From Shinella lacus (GTDB lineage: Bacteria > Pseudomonadota > Alphaproteobacteria > Rhizobiales > Rhizobiaceae): a stretch of DNA of 64,000 nucleotides. Position numbers and translations under genes: made by a program. Below are positions 8,732-16,027 of the stretch, piece by piece (position 1 is the first letter of the stretch; each line of letters opens with the position of its first letter). The notes beneath the pieces are model-generated. The model was not told the origin of the DNA, ran no database searches, and saw nothing but the letters and a program-made list of their open reading frames with translations. The stretch lies in assembly GCF_010994755.1 (NCBI RefSeq), contig NZ_WHSB02000008.1, positions 124,001-188,000 on the forward strand. The letters are read 5' to 3'.

Positions 8732-9181
8732 TCAGGCCAGGCCGAGCTTCTTGCGCAACTCGCTGTTTTCGGTGCGCAGTTTTTCGGCCAGCAGGCCACG
8801 AAGGCGGATGTTTTCCGCTTCGAGCGCCAGCAGGTCCGCGAGGCCATCGTCCTGGGATGCGGTTGCGGCAGGTTTCGCGTCCGCCGTCGGCACAGCCCGC
8901 TTCCACTGGTAAAAAGTCTGGTCCGAAATGCCGGCGTCTGCGGCAGCCGCCTTCAACGTCGATCCCTCGCTCAGGCGGCGCTCGATTTGAGCGAGCTTTT
9001 CTGCCTTCTCGCTTTCGGAGTGCCGGCGCGACTTGGAGGGCGAGACAGCAGGCGTCACGACCGGAGCTGCCGCTTCCTTGCGCTTTGCCGGAGGCCGACG
9101 CTTCTTTGTCTCGGCAGGGACTGCGGCCGGGGTGGCCTCAACCGCTTGAGTGCTCGCATCGAGATTTGGTTCGTCTGCCAT
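8732..9181 (-). CDS. SyrB-like transcriptional regulator
   Basis: The 149-residue protein starts at the ATG ending at 9181, which has an upstream TTGGAG ribosome site; an in-frame ATG at 9235 would add 18 residues. It has a basic N-terminus (KKRRPPAKRKE), a central helix-turn-helix-like segment (TLKAAAADAGISDQTFYQWK, similar to transposase and SyrB HTHs) and a C-terminal coiled coil ending LRTENSELRKKLGLA. This is the full SyrB domain plan. SyrB proteins are known in rhizobia as negative regulators of symbiosis or exopolysaccharide regulators; the target here is unknown. Confidence 0.75.
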   Translation of the reverse strand: MADEPNLDASTQAVEATPAAVPAETKKRRPPAKRKEAAAPVVTPAVSPSKSRRHSESEKAEKLAQIERRLSEGSTLKAAAADAGISDQTFYQWKRAVPTADAKPAATASQDDGLADLLALEAENIRLRGLLAEKLRTENSELRKKLGLA

Positions 9182-9325
9182 CGTAAACTCCAACTGAACA
9201 AGGGCTTTTGTCATCTGTGCAGCCACGGGAGTCAAGCCAAAGGAAATGTAAGGGCGACAGGCCCGATAAGTTCCATAACAAGTCCTATGTGACTTTAGCG
9301 AATGGGCTGTCCGCGTTTGCGCCTT

Positions 9326-9724
9326 TCAAGGCGCCACCTGCTCCTGGCCGGCGGCGGACATGGCGGTGAGGAGTGCAGCGGCCTGGGGCAGCAGGTGGGG
9401 ATGCCGGTCGAAGCGGAAGAGGGTTTGTTGTGGGAGCCGGAGGGCCTCGGCGCCGGCTTCGGTGAGGTGGAGCGCGATGCCTTCGGGTGTGGCAGCGAGC
9501 GCGATGAGATCGCGGCTGTCGCAGGCGAGATCCTGGTCGGTGCGCGCGATATAAAGGAGGTCCTCGATCAGGGGCGGGATTTGGCCGCTGCGGGTGCGGC
9601 CACAGGCGAAATGCAGGATGTCGAGCGGGTTTTCGGGCGAGATGAAGCCGAGCGAGAGGACCAACAGGTCGTGCTGTTCGGTGAAGACCTCTTCGACCTC
9701 AAAGGTGCCGGATGATTGCGCCAT
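9326..9724 (-). CDS. Hypothetical protein, about 132 residues
   Basis: The reverse frame gives MAQSSGTFEVEEVFTEQHDL and continues through LDILHFACGRTRSGQIPPLI and LIALAATPEGIALHLTEAG. The composition is balanced, unlike the repetitive translations in the other frames, so I judge this strand to be the coding one. No family is recognised. It is divergent from the glutathione transferase at 9815 with about 90 bases between them. The start is the first ATG of the plausible reading and has a poor ribosome site, so the N-terminus is tentative. Confidence 0.55.
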   Translation of the reverse strand: MAQSSGTFEVEEVFTEQHDLLVLSLGFISPENPLDILHFACGRTRSGQIPPLIEDLLYIARTDQDLACDSRDLIALAATPEGIALHLTEAGAEALRLPQQTLFRFDRHPHLLPQAAALLTAMSAAGQEQVAP

Positions 9725-9814
9725 GGGGGCATCATGACCGGCGCCGGCAATGGCTTCAAGGCCATGCCCTCGCCTTTTGCGGAACCCGGGCGGGGCTGAT
9801 AGCATTTGGCCGGC

Positions 9815-10522
9815 ATGACCTATGAACTCTACTATTGGAGCGGCATTCAGGGCCGCGGGGAATATGTGCGGCTGGCGCTGGAGGCGGCGGGCGCGCCCTA
9901 TCGCGATGTCGCGCGCGAGGATGGCGACCGGGTGCTCTCTGCTTTTGGAAAGGGGATCGAGACACCCTCCTTCGCGCCGCCGTTCCTGAAGGATGGGGCG
10001 GTGGTCGTCGGCCAAGTGGCGGCGATCCTGCTCTATCTCGGCGACCGGCTGGAGCTCGCGCCGAAGGACGAGCGGCTGCGGCTGTGGACGCACCAGATCC
10101 AGCTCACCATCGCCGATTTCGTCGTGGAGGGGCACGACGTGCACCACCCGATCGGCGCCGGGCAATATTACGAGGACCAGAAGCCGGAGGCGCTGCGCCG
10201 GGCGGAGGAATTCCGTAACGAGCGCGTGCCAAAATTCCTCGATTGGTTCGAGACCATCCTGGAGCGCAACCCCGCCGGCCCCGACCACCTCGTCGGCGAT
10301 CGGCTGACTTATGCCGATCTCTCGCTTTTCCAGGTGATGAGCGGGCTTTCCTATGCCTTCCCGCGGTTGATGGAGCGGCTTTACGGCGACTATCCGAAGA
10401 TAGCCGCCGTCTCGGCCGCCGTGGCGAAACATCCCCCCATCGCCGCCTATCTGAAAAGCGACCGACGGCTCGCGCCGAACGAGGAAGACATCTTCCGCCA
10501 TTATCCGGAACTCGACCCGTAA
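9815..10522 (+). CDS. Glutathione S-transferase family protein
   Basis: This 235-residue protein starts MTYELYYWSGIQGRGEYVRL, an N-terminal thioredoxin-like half typical of sigma/alpha-like GSTs, and has a helical C-terminal half with DHLVGDRLTYADLSLFQV, the hydrophobic-staple region of the family. Such enzymes conjugate glutathione to electrophiles or reduce peroxides in the cytoplasm. An in-frame TTG nine bases upstream is less likely as start. It is convergent with the pirin gene, consistent with a shared role in handling electrophiles and quinones. Confidence 0.85.
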   Translation: MTYELYYWSGIQGRGEYVRLALEAAGAPYRDVAREDGDRVLSAFGKGIETPSFAPPFLKDGAVVVGQVAAILLYLGDRLELAPKDERLRLWTHQIQLTIADFVVEGHDVHHPIGAGQYYEDQKPEALRRAEEFRNERVPKFLDWFETILERNPAGPDHLVGDRLTYADLSLFQVMSGLSYAFPRLMERLYGDYPKIAAVSAAVAKHPPIAAYLKSDRRLAPNEEDIFRHYPELDP

Positions 10523-10541
10523 TCTCGGCCGCCAAACGGTT

Positions 10542-11495
10542 TCAGTGGCCGGTGGGCAGGGTCTCCGGGAAGGGGATGAACTCGGCCTTGTCGTCCGGCG
10601 GCAGGCGGAAGCGGCCGTGTTCGAAATCGCCCTTGCTCCAGGCTTCCCGCGCGGCTTCCAGCTTCTCCTTCGAGGAGGCGACGAAGTTCCAGGCGATGTA
10701 GCGCGGGCCGTTCATCGTTTCGCCGCCGAGCAGCATCAGGCGGGCACCCGCCTCGCCTGCCGTGACGGTGATGGGATCGCCGGGGCGAAACACCATCATC
10801 CGGCCGGCGAGAAATTCCTGGCCGGCGATCAGCACGGAGCCCTGCGTGACGTAGAGGCCGCGGTCCTCGTGGTTGTCGGGCAGCGGCAGCTTGGCGCCGG
10901 CTTCCAGCACGGCATCGGCATAGAACATTTCGGAGAAGGTTTTCACAGGCGCGCGCTCGCCCCAGGCATTGCCGAGGATGAGACGCACTTCCTTGCCCTC
11001 GCCGGTCAGGAACGGCAGGGCGTCGGCGCCCTGGTGTTCGAAGCTTGCGGGCTTGTCCTCGTCGGCTTCCGGCAGCGCGACCCAGGTCTGGATGCCGAAC
11101 AGCGAATGGCGTTTTGCGCGGGTCTCGGGGCTGGTGCGCTCGGAATGGGTGACGCCGTTCCCGGCGACCATCCAGTTCACCTCGCCCGGATAGATCATCT
11201 GGTTGGTGCCGAGGCTGTCGCGGTGCTGGAACTCGCCCTGGTAGAGATAGGTGACGGTGGCAAGGCCGATATGGGGATGCGGGCGCACGTCGATGCCGCC
11301 ATCGTGCAGGAATTCGGCCGGTCCCATCTGGTCGAAGAAGATGAAGGGGCCGACCATCTGGCGCTCCGGCGCCGGCAGCGCGCGGCGCACCTCGAAGCCG
11401 CCGAGATCGCGGGCGCGGGGCACGATCAGCATCTCGATGTCGTCGACCGTGCCGGCCTCGGGACATTGCGGTTCAATACCGGGCATCCAGCTCAT
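10542..11495 (-). CDS. Pirin family protein (cupin metalloprotein)
   Basis: The 317-residue double-cupin protein has the pirin metal site: His73 and His75 in HPHIGL, then His117 and Glu119 in GVTHSER. Pirins bind Fe or similar metals; some act as quercetin 2,3-dioxygenases and others as redox sensors. It is the last of three minus-strand genes (dioxygenase, esterase, pirin), separated by gaps of about 60-70 bases and probably co-transcribed. That setting suggests oxidation or sensing of aromatic or quinoid compounds. Confidence 0.88.
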   Translation of the reverse strand: MSWMPGIEPQCPEAGTVDDIEMLIVPRARDLGGFEVRRALPAPERQMVGPFIFFDQMGPAEFLHDGGIDVRPHPHIGLATVTYLYQGEFQHRDSLGTNQMIYPGEVNWMVAGNGVTHSERTSPETRAKRHSLFGIQTWVALPEADEDKPASFEHQGADALPFLTGEGKEVRLILGNAWGERAPVKTFSEMFYADAVLEAGAKLPLPDNHEDRGLYVTQGSVLIAGQEFLAGRMMVFRPGDPITVTAGEAGARLMLLGGETMNGPRYIAWNFVASSKEKLEAAREAWSKGDFEHGRFRLPPDDKAEFIPFPETLPTGH

Positions 11496-11564
11496 GGTTT
11501 TTTCTCCTCGTTGGATTGTCTTGAAGGCCGGCTCCGGGGCGGGAGCCGGCCGCTTTCGTCCACC

Positions 11565-12176
11565 TTATCCCTGATCGGCAAGGAAGGCAGCAATGGCGTC
11601 GATTTCCGGCTGGCGCACCTCGTGGCCGCCATCGTGCAGCGCGAGATCGACCGAAGCGCCCTCGCCTTCCAGATAGGCGGCGAGCTTCTCCGTCAGGGGC
11701 AGCGGGCAGATCGGATCGCGCCTGCCGGCGGTGATCAGGATCTTTCGCCCGGCAAGCGCTGCGTTCGGCGCCGGCGTCCAGGGGATCAGCGGATGCATCA
11801 GCACCGCCCGGTCGAACAGGTCCGGCGCCTCGAAAAGCACCGCGGCGAGGATGTTTGCGCCGTTGGAATAACCGAGGCCGTAGATCGGCGTCCCGGGGTT
11901 TTCCGTCTTATGCGCGCGGATGAAGTCCGCCATCTTCTTCGTGCGCAGTGCGAGGTCCGCCATGTCGTAGACCCCTTCCCCGGTGCGGCGGAAGAAGCGG
12001 TTTGCGCCATGTTCGGAAACGTCGCCGCGCGGCGAGACGATGCCGGCGGCGGGCAGGATCTGCTGCACGAGGCCGGTGAACTGGTGTTCGTCGCCGCCGG
12101 TGCCGTGGAAGGTGAAGACCAGCGGCGCGCCGGCTTCCGGCGTCCTGGCGAAATGATGGTAGGCGTCACGGGACAT
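11565..12176 (-). CDS. Alpha/beta hydrolase, phospholipase/carboxylesterase family (MhqD-like)
   Basis: This 203-residue hydrolase has HGTGGDEHQF as oxyanion segment, the nucleophile elbow GYSNGA (Ser104), Asp154 in GRRDPICP and His185 in GGHEV, which complete the triad. It belongs to the small esterase family that includes Bacillus MhqD, encoded near the MhqO dioxygenase and induced by hydroquinones. Here too it lies next to an MhqO-like dioxygenase gene. The substrate is unknown; cleavage of a ring-fission product or ester is plausible. Confidence 0.82.
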   Translation of the reverse strand: MSRDAYHHFARTPEAGAPLVFTFHGTGGDEHQFTGLVQQILPAAGIVSPRGDVSEHGANRFFRRTGEGVYDMADLALRTKKMADFIRAHKTENPGTPIYGLGYSNGANILAAVLFEAPDLFDRAVLMHPLIPWTPAPNAALAGRKILITAGRRDPICPLPLTEKLAAYLEGEGASVDLALHDGGHEVRQPEIDAIAAFLADQG

Positions 12177-12239
12177 GTGGGTCTCCCTGAAACAATGAGG
12201 AGGCCGCCGGCTGGGTGGCGCCGGCGGCGGGATCGCAAA

Positions 12240-13172
12240 TCAGTCGACGATCGGCGGCAGGATCTCTTCGATCTGCGCGCGCAGATGGTCGTGCTGGCGC
12301 GGCAGCTTCAGCGCCTGGCCGAGATGGGCGGTGTCTTCGTCGCGGTTGAAGCCCGGCTCGTTGGTCGCCACTTCGAACAGCACGCCACCCGGCGTGCGGA
12401 AGTAGATGGCCCAGAAATAGTCGCGGTCGATCACCGGGGTGACGTGGTAGCCGGTATCCATCAGCGCCTTGCGCACCTCCTCCTGTGCCGCGCGGTTTTC
12501 CACCGCGAAGGCGACGTGGTGCACGGAGCCGGCACCCTGGCGGGCGGACGGCGCGCCGGGCAGCACTTCGAGATCGATGACATCGGCGCCGTTGCCGTCC
12601 TTGACGGCATAGCGGGTCAGCGCGCCGCGGCGGTCGATTTCCTCATAGCCCATATATTTCAAGAGTTCGCCGGTGGCGCCGCCATCGCGCAGCCGCATGG
12701 TCACGCCGTGGAAACCGTGCACGCCGTCATCGGCCGGAACCGTGCCGCCCACGAAGGGCTTGCGCTTGTCGCCATCGACCTCGGTCAGCGCGAAGCCGTC
12801 GCCATCGGGGCCGAAGAAGCGCAGGCGCTTCTCGCCGAAGGCTTCGTCTTCCGCAAGACCGGTCAGGCCGGTGCCGGAAAAGCGCTCCTTCCAGTAGCCG
12901 AGCGAGCCCTTCGGCACGGAAAACACCGTCTCGGAGACTTCACCGGCGCCACGGTTGCCCTTGGCGATGTGCGGGAAGGGGAAATAGGTCATGACCGTGC
13001 CGGCCGAGCCGGTCTCGTCGCCGTAATAGAGATGGTAGACGTCGGGGGCATCGAAGTTGACGGTCTTCTTGACGCGGCGCAGGCCGAGCGTCTTGGTGAA
13101 AAAATCGTTGTTTTCCTGCGCGTCGGCCGCCATCGAGGTGACGTGGTGCAGGCCTTTGATCTGGGTAAGCAT
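12240..13172 (-). CDS. Ring-cleaving extradiol-type dioxygenase, glyoxalase fold (MhqO-like)
   Basis: The 310-residue protein contains repeated vicinal-oxygen-chelate modules: GLHHVTSMA at the N-terminus (His9/His10), GVHGFHGVTMRL in the middle, and GSVHHVAFAVE near residue 215 with Glu267 in GGVLFEVAT as the likely third metal ligand. This pattern matches the MhqO/LinE-like dioxygenases that open hydroquinone-type rings. It heads the minus-strand trio with the esterase and pirin genes and is divergent from two AraC-type regulators, which makes them candidate controllers. Confidence 0.85.
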   Translation of the reverse strand: MLTQIKGLHHVTSMAADAQENNDFFTKTLGLRRVKKTVNFDAPDVYHLYYGDETGSAGTVMTYFPFPHIAKGNRGAGEVSETVFSVPKGSLGYWKERFSGTGLTGLAEDEAFGEKRLRFFGPDGDGFALTEVDGDKRKPFVGGTVPADDGVHGFHGVTMRLRDGGATGELLKYMGYEEIDRRGALTRYAVKDGNGADVIDLEVLPGAPSARQGAGSVHHVAFAVENRAAQEEVRKALMDTGYHVTPVIDRDYFWAIYFRTPGGVLFEVATNEPGFNRDEDTAHLGQALKLPRQHDHLRAQIEEILPPIVD

Positions 13173-13270
13173 GGATTTGTCCTCGCTCTCGGTTCATTCG
13201 TTGAGCAAGAGATAACCTCCCTCGGCCTTCACCAGAAGATCCATAATATTGCATATATTGTTGACGTTTT

Positions 13271-13289
13271 CGCAATAGTGCCGATTGCG
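13271..13289. promoter_or_regulatory. Inverted repeat in the divergent promoter region
   Basis: CGCAAT (13271-13276) and ATTGCG (13284-13289) are perfect inverted arms with a seven-base spacer. They sit in the 163-base A/T-rich gap between the dioxygenase gene and the AraC-type genes. This is a reasonable operator candidate for one of the regulators, but there is no direct evidence of binding. Confidence 0.3.
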
Positions 13290-13335
13290 TTGCACGGTCG
13301 GGCGGCGTCGACTAAGGTCAAAACCATCCGCAGAC

Positions 13336-13956
13336 GTGGTTGAGAGATTGCCGTTGACGCTTCCCGACAAAGACCCGGCCCACAAAGACCTGACATGCGT
13401 GGGCCTCTATTTCGGCACGCCGGAAGCCCCCAGCCTCACCACGGTGCCGATCCGGGCCGCCGGCTTTTCCGTCACCAGCATCTGCAAGGAATTCGAGCCG
13501 GGCGGGGAAAACGACGTGCCCCTCCCCGCGGCCGACGCCTATTTCCTCATGCTCTATCTGGAGGATGCGGCGCACGCCGATATCCGCGCCGACGGATCGG
13601 CGACGCCGGTGCGCCACTACGAGCGCGGCTCGATCTGCCTGGTCGACCTCGCGGACGGCGCGCGCATCCGCCTCGCCAGCCGGCTGCGCGCGCTCGCCTT
13701 CGTTTTGCCCAAGGCGCTGTTCGACGAGGCGGCGGCGCTGTCGCCGGGTATGGCGAGCCGCCGGCTGGTCTGCCGGCGCGGCGAACCGGATTCCGTGCTC
13801 GGCAATCTCGGCACGGCGCTGCTGGCGCTGCTCGGCAGTCGCGCGGAGCCCTCGCCGCCCGCGCTGCTGCGCCATGTCGCGGTCGCTATCTGCGCCCATC
13901 TGCTGCACCAGTACGGCGAGAAATCCGCCGTCTGGGACCGCAAGCACCTGAATTGA
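13336..13956 (+). CDS. AraC sensor-domain-like protein without DNA-binding domain
   Basis: This protein of about 206 residues resembles the N-terminal effector part of AraC-type regulators (VGLYFGTPEAPSLTTVPI, then YERGSICLVDLADGARIRLA) and stops at the point where the helix-turn-helix half should begin. The complete AraC protein encoded 16 bases later aligns with it in plan. I prefer the GTG at 13336; TTG codons at 13285, 13348 and 13354 are alternatives, so the N-terminus is uncertain. It may be a remnant of a duplicated regulator or an accessory partner that modulates the full-length one. Confidence 0.6.
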   Translation: MVERLPLTLPDKDPAHKDLTCVGLYFGTPEAPSLTTVPIRAAGFSVTSICKEFEPGGENDVPLPAADAYFLMLYLEDAAHADIRADGSATPVRHYERGSICLVDLADGARIRLASRLRALAFVLPKALFDEAAALSPGMASRRLVCRRGEPDSVLGNLGTALLALLGSRAEPSPPALLRHVAVAICAHLLHQYGEKSAVWDRKHLN

Positions 13957-13972
13957 CGGGAGGGAGGCCGCG

Positions 13973-14851
13973 GTGAACGAAGCGTTTTTTGCAGATCCCG
14001 CCAAGGCGGCGGCACTCCCGCGCCGGGCGATCCTGCATGTCTCGCCGATGACCGTGACGCGCCTCAGCTCCGACCGCGACGACCTCGTGACGAGCCCGCC
14101 GAACCCGCGCGAGGAAGCCTTCAACATCATCACGCAGCTTGCCGATTTCCGCCTGCACCGGTTGTGGCGCGGCGCAGCTCTGGTCTTCGAGGGCGGCCAT
14201 CCGAAGGGCGCGCTTGCGATCACCGACCTGCGCGAGGAATGGCGCTGCCACCACCTCTCGCCCTTCGACAATGTGCGCTTCCAGATCCCGTTCTGGCATG
14301 TGCGGGCCTTTGCCGCCGAGATCGGCCGGCCGGAGCTTACGGGCTTCAAATGCCCGCCCGGCACGCTCGACCCGGTAATGCTGGGCCTCGCCCAGGCGCT
14401 GCTGCCGGCGCTGGAGCGGCCGCAGCAGGCAAGCCGGCTGTTCCTAGAACAGGTCGGGCTTGCCATCCTCACCCACCTGACGCAGGCCTATGGCGGCGTC
14501 TATTTCCCCGCCGAGCGCCGCGGCACGCTGGCGCCGTGGCAGGAGAAACGCGCGCTGGAATTCCTCGCCGCCCGCCTCGACGGCGGCTTTTCCATCGCGG
14601 AGCTGGCGGAAAGCTGCGAGCTGTCGCAGAGCTATTTCATCAAGGCCTTCAAGGCGAGCTTCGGCCGCACGCCGGCCCGCTGGCTCACCGAATACCGCGT
14701 CGCCTGCGCCAAGGACATGCTTCTGACCGACCTGCCGATCGCCGAGATCGCCATCAGCTGCGGCTTTGCCGACCAGAGCCACCTGACCAAGATCTTCTCC
14801 GCCGTCACCGGCGGCACCCCGGCCCGCTTCCGCCGCGACAGCCGCTCCTGA
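13973..14851 (+). CDS. AraC-family transcriptional regulator
   Basis: Starting from a GTG with a GGGAGGG ribosome site, the 292-residue protein has an N-terminal sensor region and a C-terminal double helix-turn-helix (FSIAELAESCELSQSYFIKA and the recognition segment ISCGFADQSHLTKIF), characteristic of the AraC/XylS family. It lies 16 bases after the sensor-only gene and 173 bases before the isochorismatase-fold gene. It probably controls that downstream operon, the divergent dioxygenase operon, or both. Confidence 0.88.
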   Translation: MNEAFFADPAKAAALPRRAILHVSPMTVTRLSSDRDDLVTSPPNPREEAFNIITQLADFRLHRLWRGAALVFEGGHPKGALAITDLREEWRCHHLSPFDNVRFQIPFWHVRAFAAEIGRPELTGFKCPPGTLDPVMLGLAQALLPALERPQQASRLFLEQVGLAILTHLTQAYGGVYFPAERRGTLAPWQEKRALEFLAARLDGGFSIAELAESCELSQSYFIKAFKASFGRTPARWLTEYRVACAKDMLLTDLPIAEIAISCGFADQSHLTKIFSAVTGGTPARFRRDSRS

Positions 14852-15024
14852 ATTTTTCGGATCGGCGCGACCGGGCCGCGCGCATGGTTGCGTGCATTTT
14901 CAACCTAGAAACCTGGCGGAATCTTCAAAAGACGAACATACCGGACAAGAACGGCGCGGGGCGCGGGGGCATAGTCGGGTCATTCCGGAACCCGCAACAC
15001 GCATCCTGCAAAGGGAGACCGTCC

Positions 15025-15681
15025 ATGACCCTGAATGCCACGCCCACCCCCGGCAGCCAGCTGATTTCGCCCAAGGACCACACGCTGATCATGATCGACT
15101 TCCAGTCGCAGATGTCCTTTGCGACCAAGTCGATCGACGCCGTGAACCTGCGCAACAACGCCGCCCTCGTCGCCCATGGCGCCAAGGGTTTCGGCGTTTC
15201 CACGATCCTCACGACGGTGGCGGAAAAGACCTTTTCCGGCCCGATGTTTACCGAGATCACCGAGGCCTTCCCCGGCCAGCCGCTGCTGGACCGCACCTCG
15301 ATGAACACCTGGGAGGATGCGGCCGTCATCGAGGAGGTGAACCGCATCGGCAAGAAGCGGCTGGTGCTGTGCGGCCTGTGGACCTCCGTCTGCATCGTCG
15401 GCCCATCGCTCTCGGCCCTCGACCAGGGCTTCGAGGTCTATGTCATCGCGGATGCCTGCGGCGACATTTCCACCGAAGCGCATGACCGCGCCATGGACCG
15501 CATGGTGCAGGCCGGCGTGCGCCCGATGACCTCGCTGCAATACCTGCTGGAGCTGCAACGCGACTGGGCGCGCGCCGAAAGCTACGAGCTGACGACGGGC
15601 ATCGCCAAGAAATTCGGCGGGGCGTATGGTCTCGGCATCATCTACGCCAAGACGATGTTCGGCGCCTCCGAGGCGCACTGA
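15025..15681 (+). CDS. Isochorismatase-fold cysteine hydrolase (YcaC-like)
   Basis: The ATG at 15025, preceded by AAGGGAG, gives 218 residues. The catalytic Asp25 lies in LIMIDFQSQ and the nucleophile Cys123 in LWTSVCIVG, as expected for the isochorismatase-like superfamily; overall it is closest to YcaC-type hydrolases of unknown substrate. It opens an operon-like run of same-strand genes (XapX, amidohydrolase, DoxX, MFS). A paralogue of similar length lies at 56272-56961. Confidence 0.85.
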   Translation: MTLNATPTPGSQLISPKDHTLIMIDFQSQMSFATKSIDAVNLRNNAALVAHGAKGFGVSTILTTVAEKTFSGPMFTEITEAFPGQPLLDRTSMNTWEDAAVIEEVNRIGKKRLVLCGLWTSVCIVGPSLSALDQGFEVYVIADACGDISTEAHDRAMDRMVQAGVRPMTSLQYLLELQRDWARAESYELTTGIAKKFGGAYGLGIIYAKTMFGASEAH

Positions 15682-15708
15682 GCCAAGCGCCTGCCCTATC
15701 CCGTTCCG

Positions 15709-15733
15709 CCTGCCCGCATCGCCTGCGGGCGGG
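15709..15733. other. Hairpin between the hydrolase and XapX genes
   Basis: Near-perfect arms CCTGCCCGCA and TGCGGGCGGG flank a five-base loop in the 82-base gap after the hydrolase stop. There is no T-run, so it may stabilise or attenuate the operon transcript rather than terminate it. Confidence 0.3.
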
Positions 15734-15763
15734 CACTCGATCCATGATGGAGGGAAGCCTGTG

Positions 15764-16027
15764 ATGAAAATCTATCTCCTCTCGCTCGGCGCCGGCCTGC
15801 TCGTGGGCGTGATCTACAGCCTGTTGAACGTGCGCTCGCCGGCCCCGCCGGTGGTGGCGCTGATCGGGCTGCTCGGCATTCTCGTCGGCGAACAGATCGT
15901 GCCGCTCGCCAAGTCGTTCTGGAACCGTGACCCGGCCGCGCACTCCTGGTTGCAACATCACGTCAAGCCGCATGTCTTCGGCGAAATGCCGAAGGGCGGA
16001 AAACCCACTGACAGGACACACGCCTGA
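15764..16027 (+). CDS. XapX domain protein, small membrane protein
   Basis: This 87-residue protein has two hydrophobic helices spanning the XapX (DUF1427) domain: MKIYLLSLGAGLLVGVIYSL and PPVVALIGLLGILVGEQIVP, the latter with the conserved GILVGEQ. The ATG at 15764 follows GGAGGGAA at 15750-15757. Its stop overlaps the ATG of the amidohydrolase gene (TGATG). XapX proteins often accompany isochorismatase and amidohydrolase genes, but their function is unknown. Confidence 0.82.
   Translation: MKIYLLSLGAGLLVGVIYSLLNVRSPAPPVVALIGLLGILVGEQIVPLAKSFWNRDPAAHSWLQHHVKPHVFGEMPKGGKPTDRTHA

Noticed and set aside
9302-9715. A forward-strand frame of 137 residues opposite the small hypothetical gene
   Set aside because: Its composition is Gly/Glu/Arg-biased, while the reverse frame gives a balanced protein; the reverse strand was annotated instead.
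10545-13343. A long forward frame across the pirin, esterase and dioxygenase genes
   Set aside because: The three minus-strand genes have intact catalytic motifs; the forward translation is a compositional shadow.
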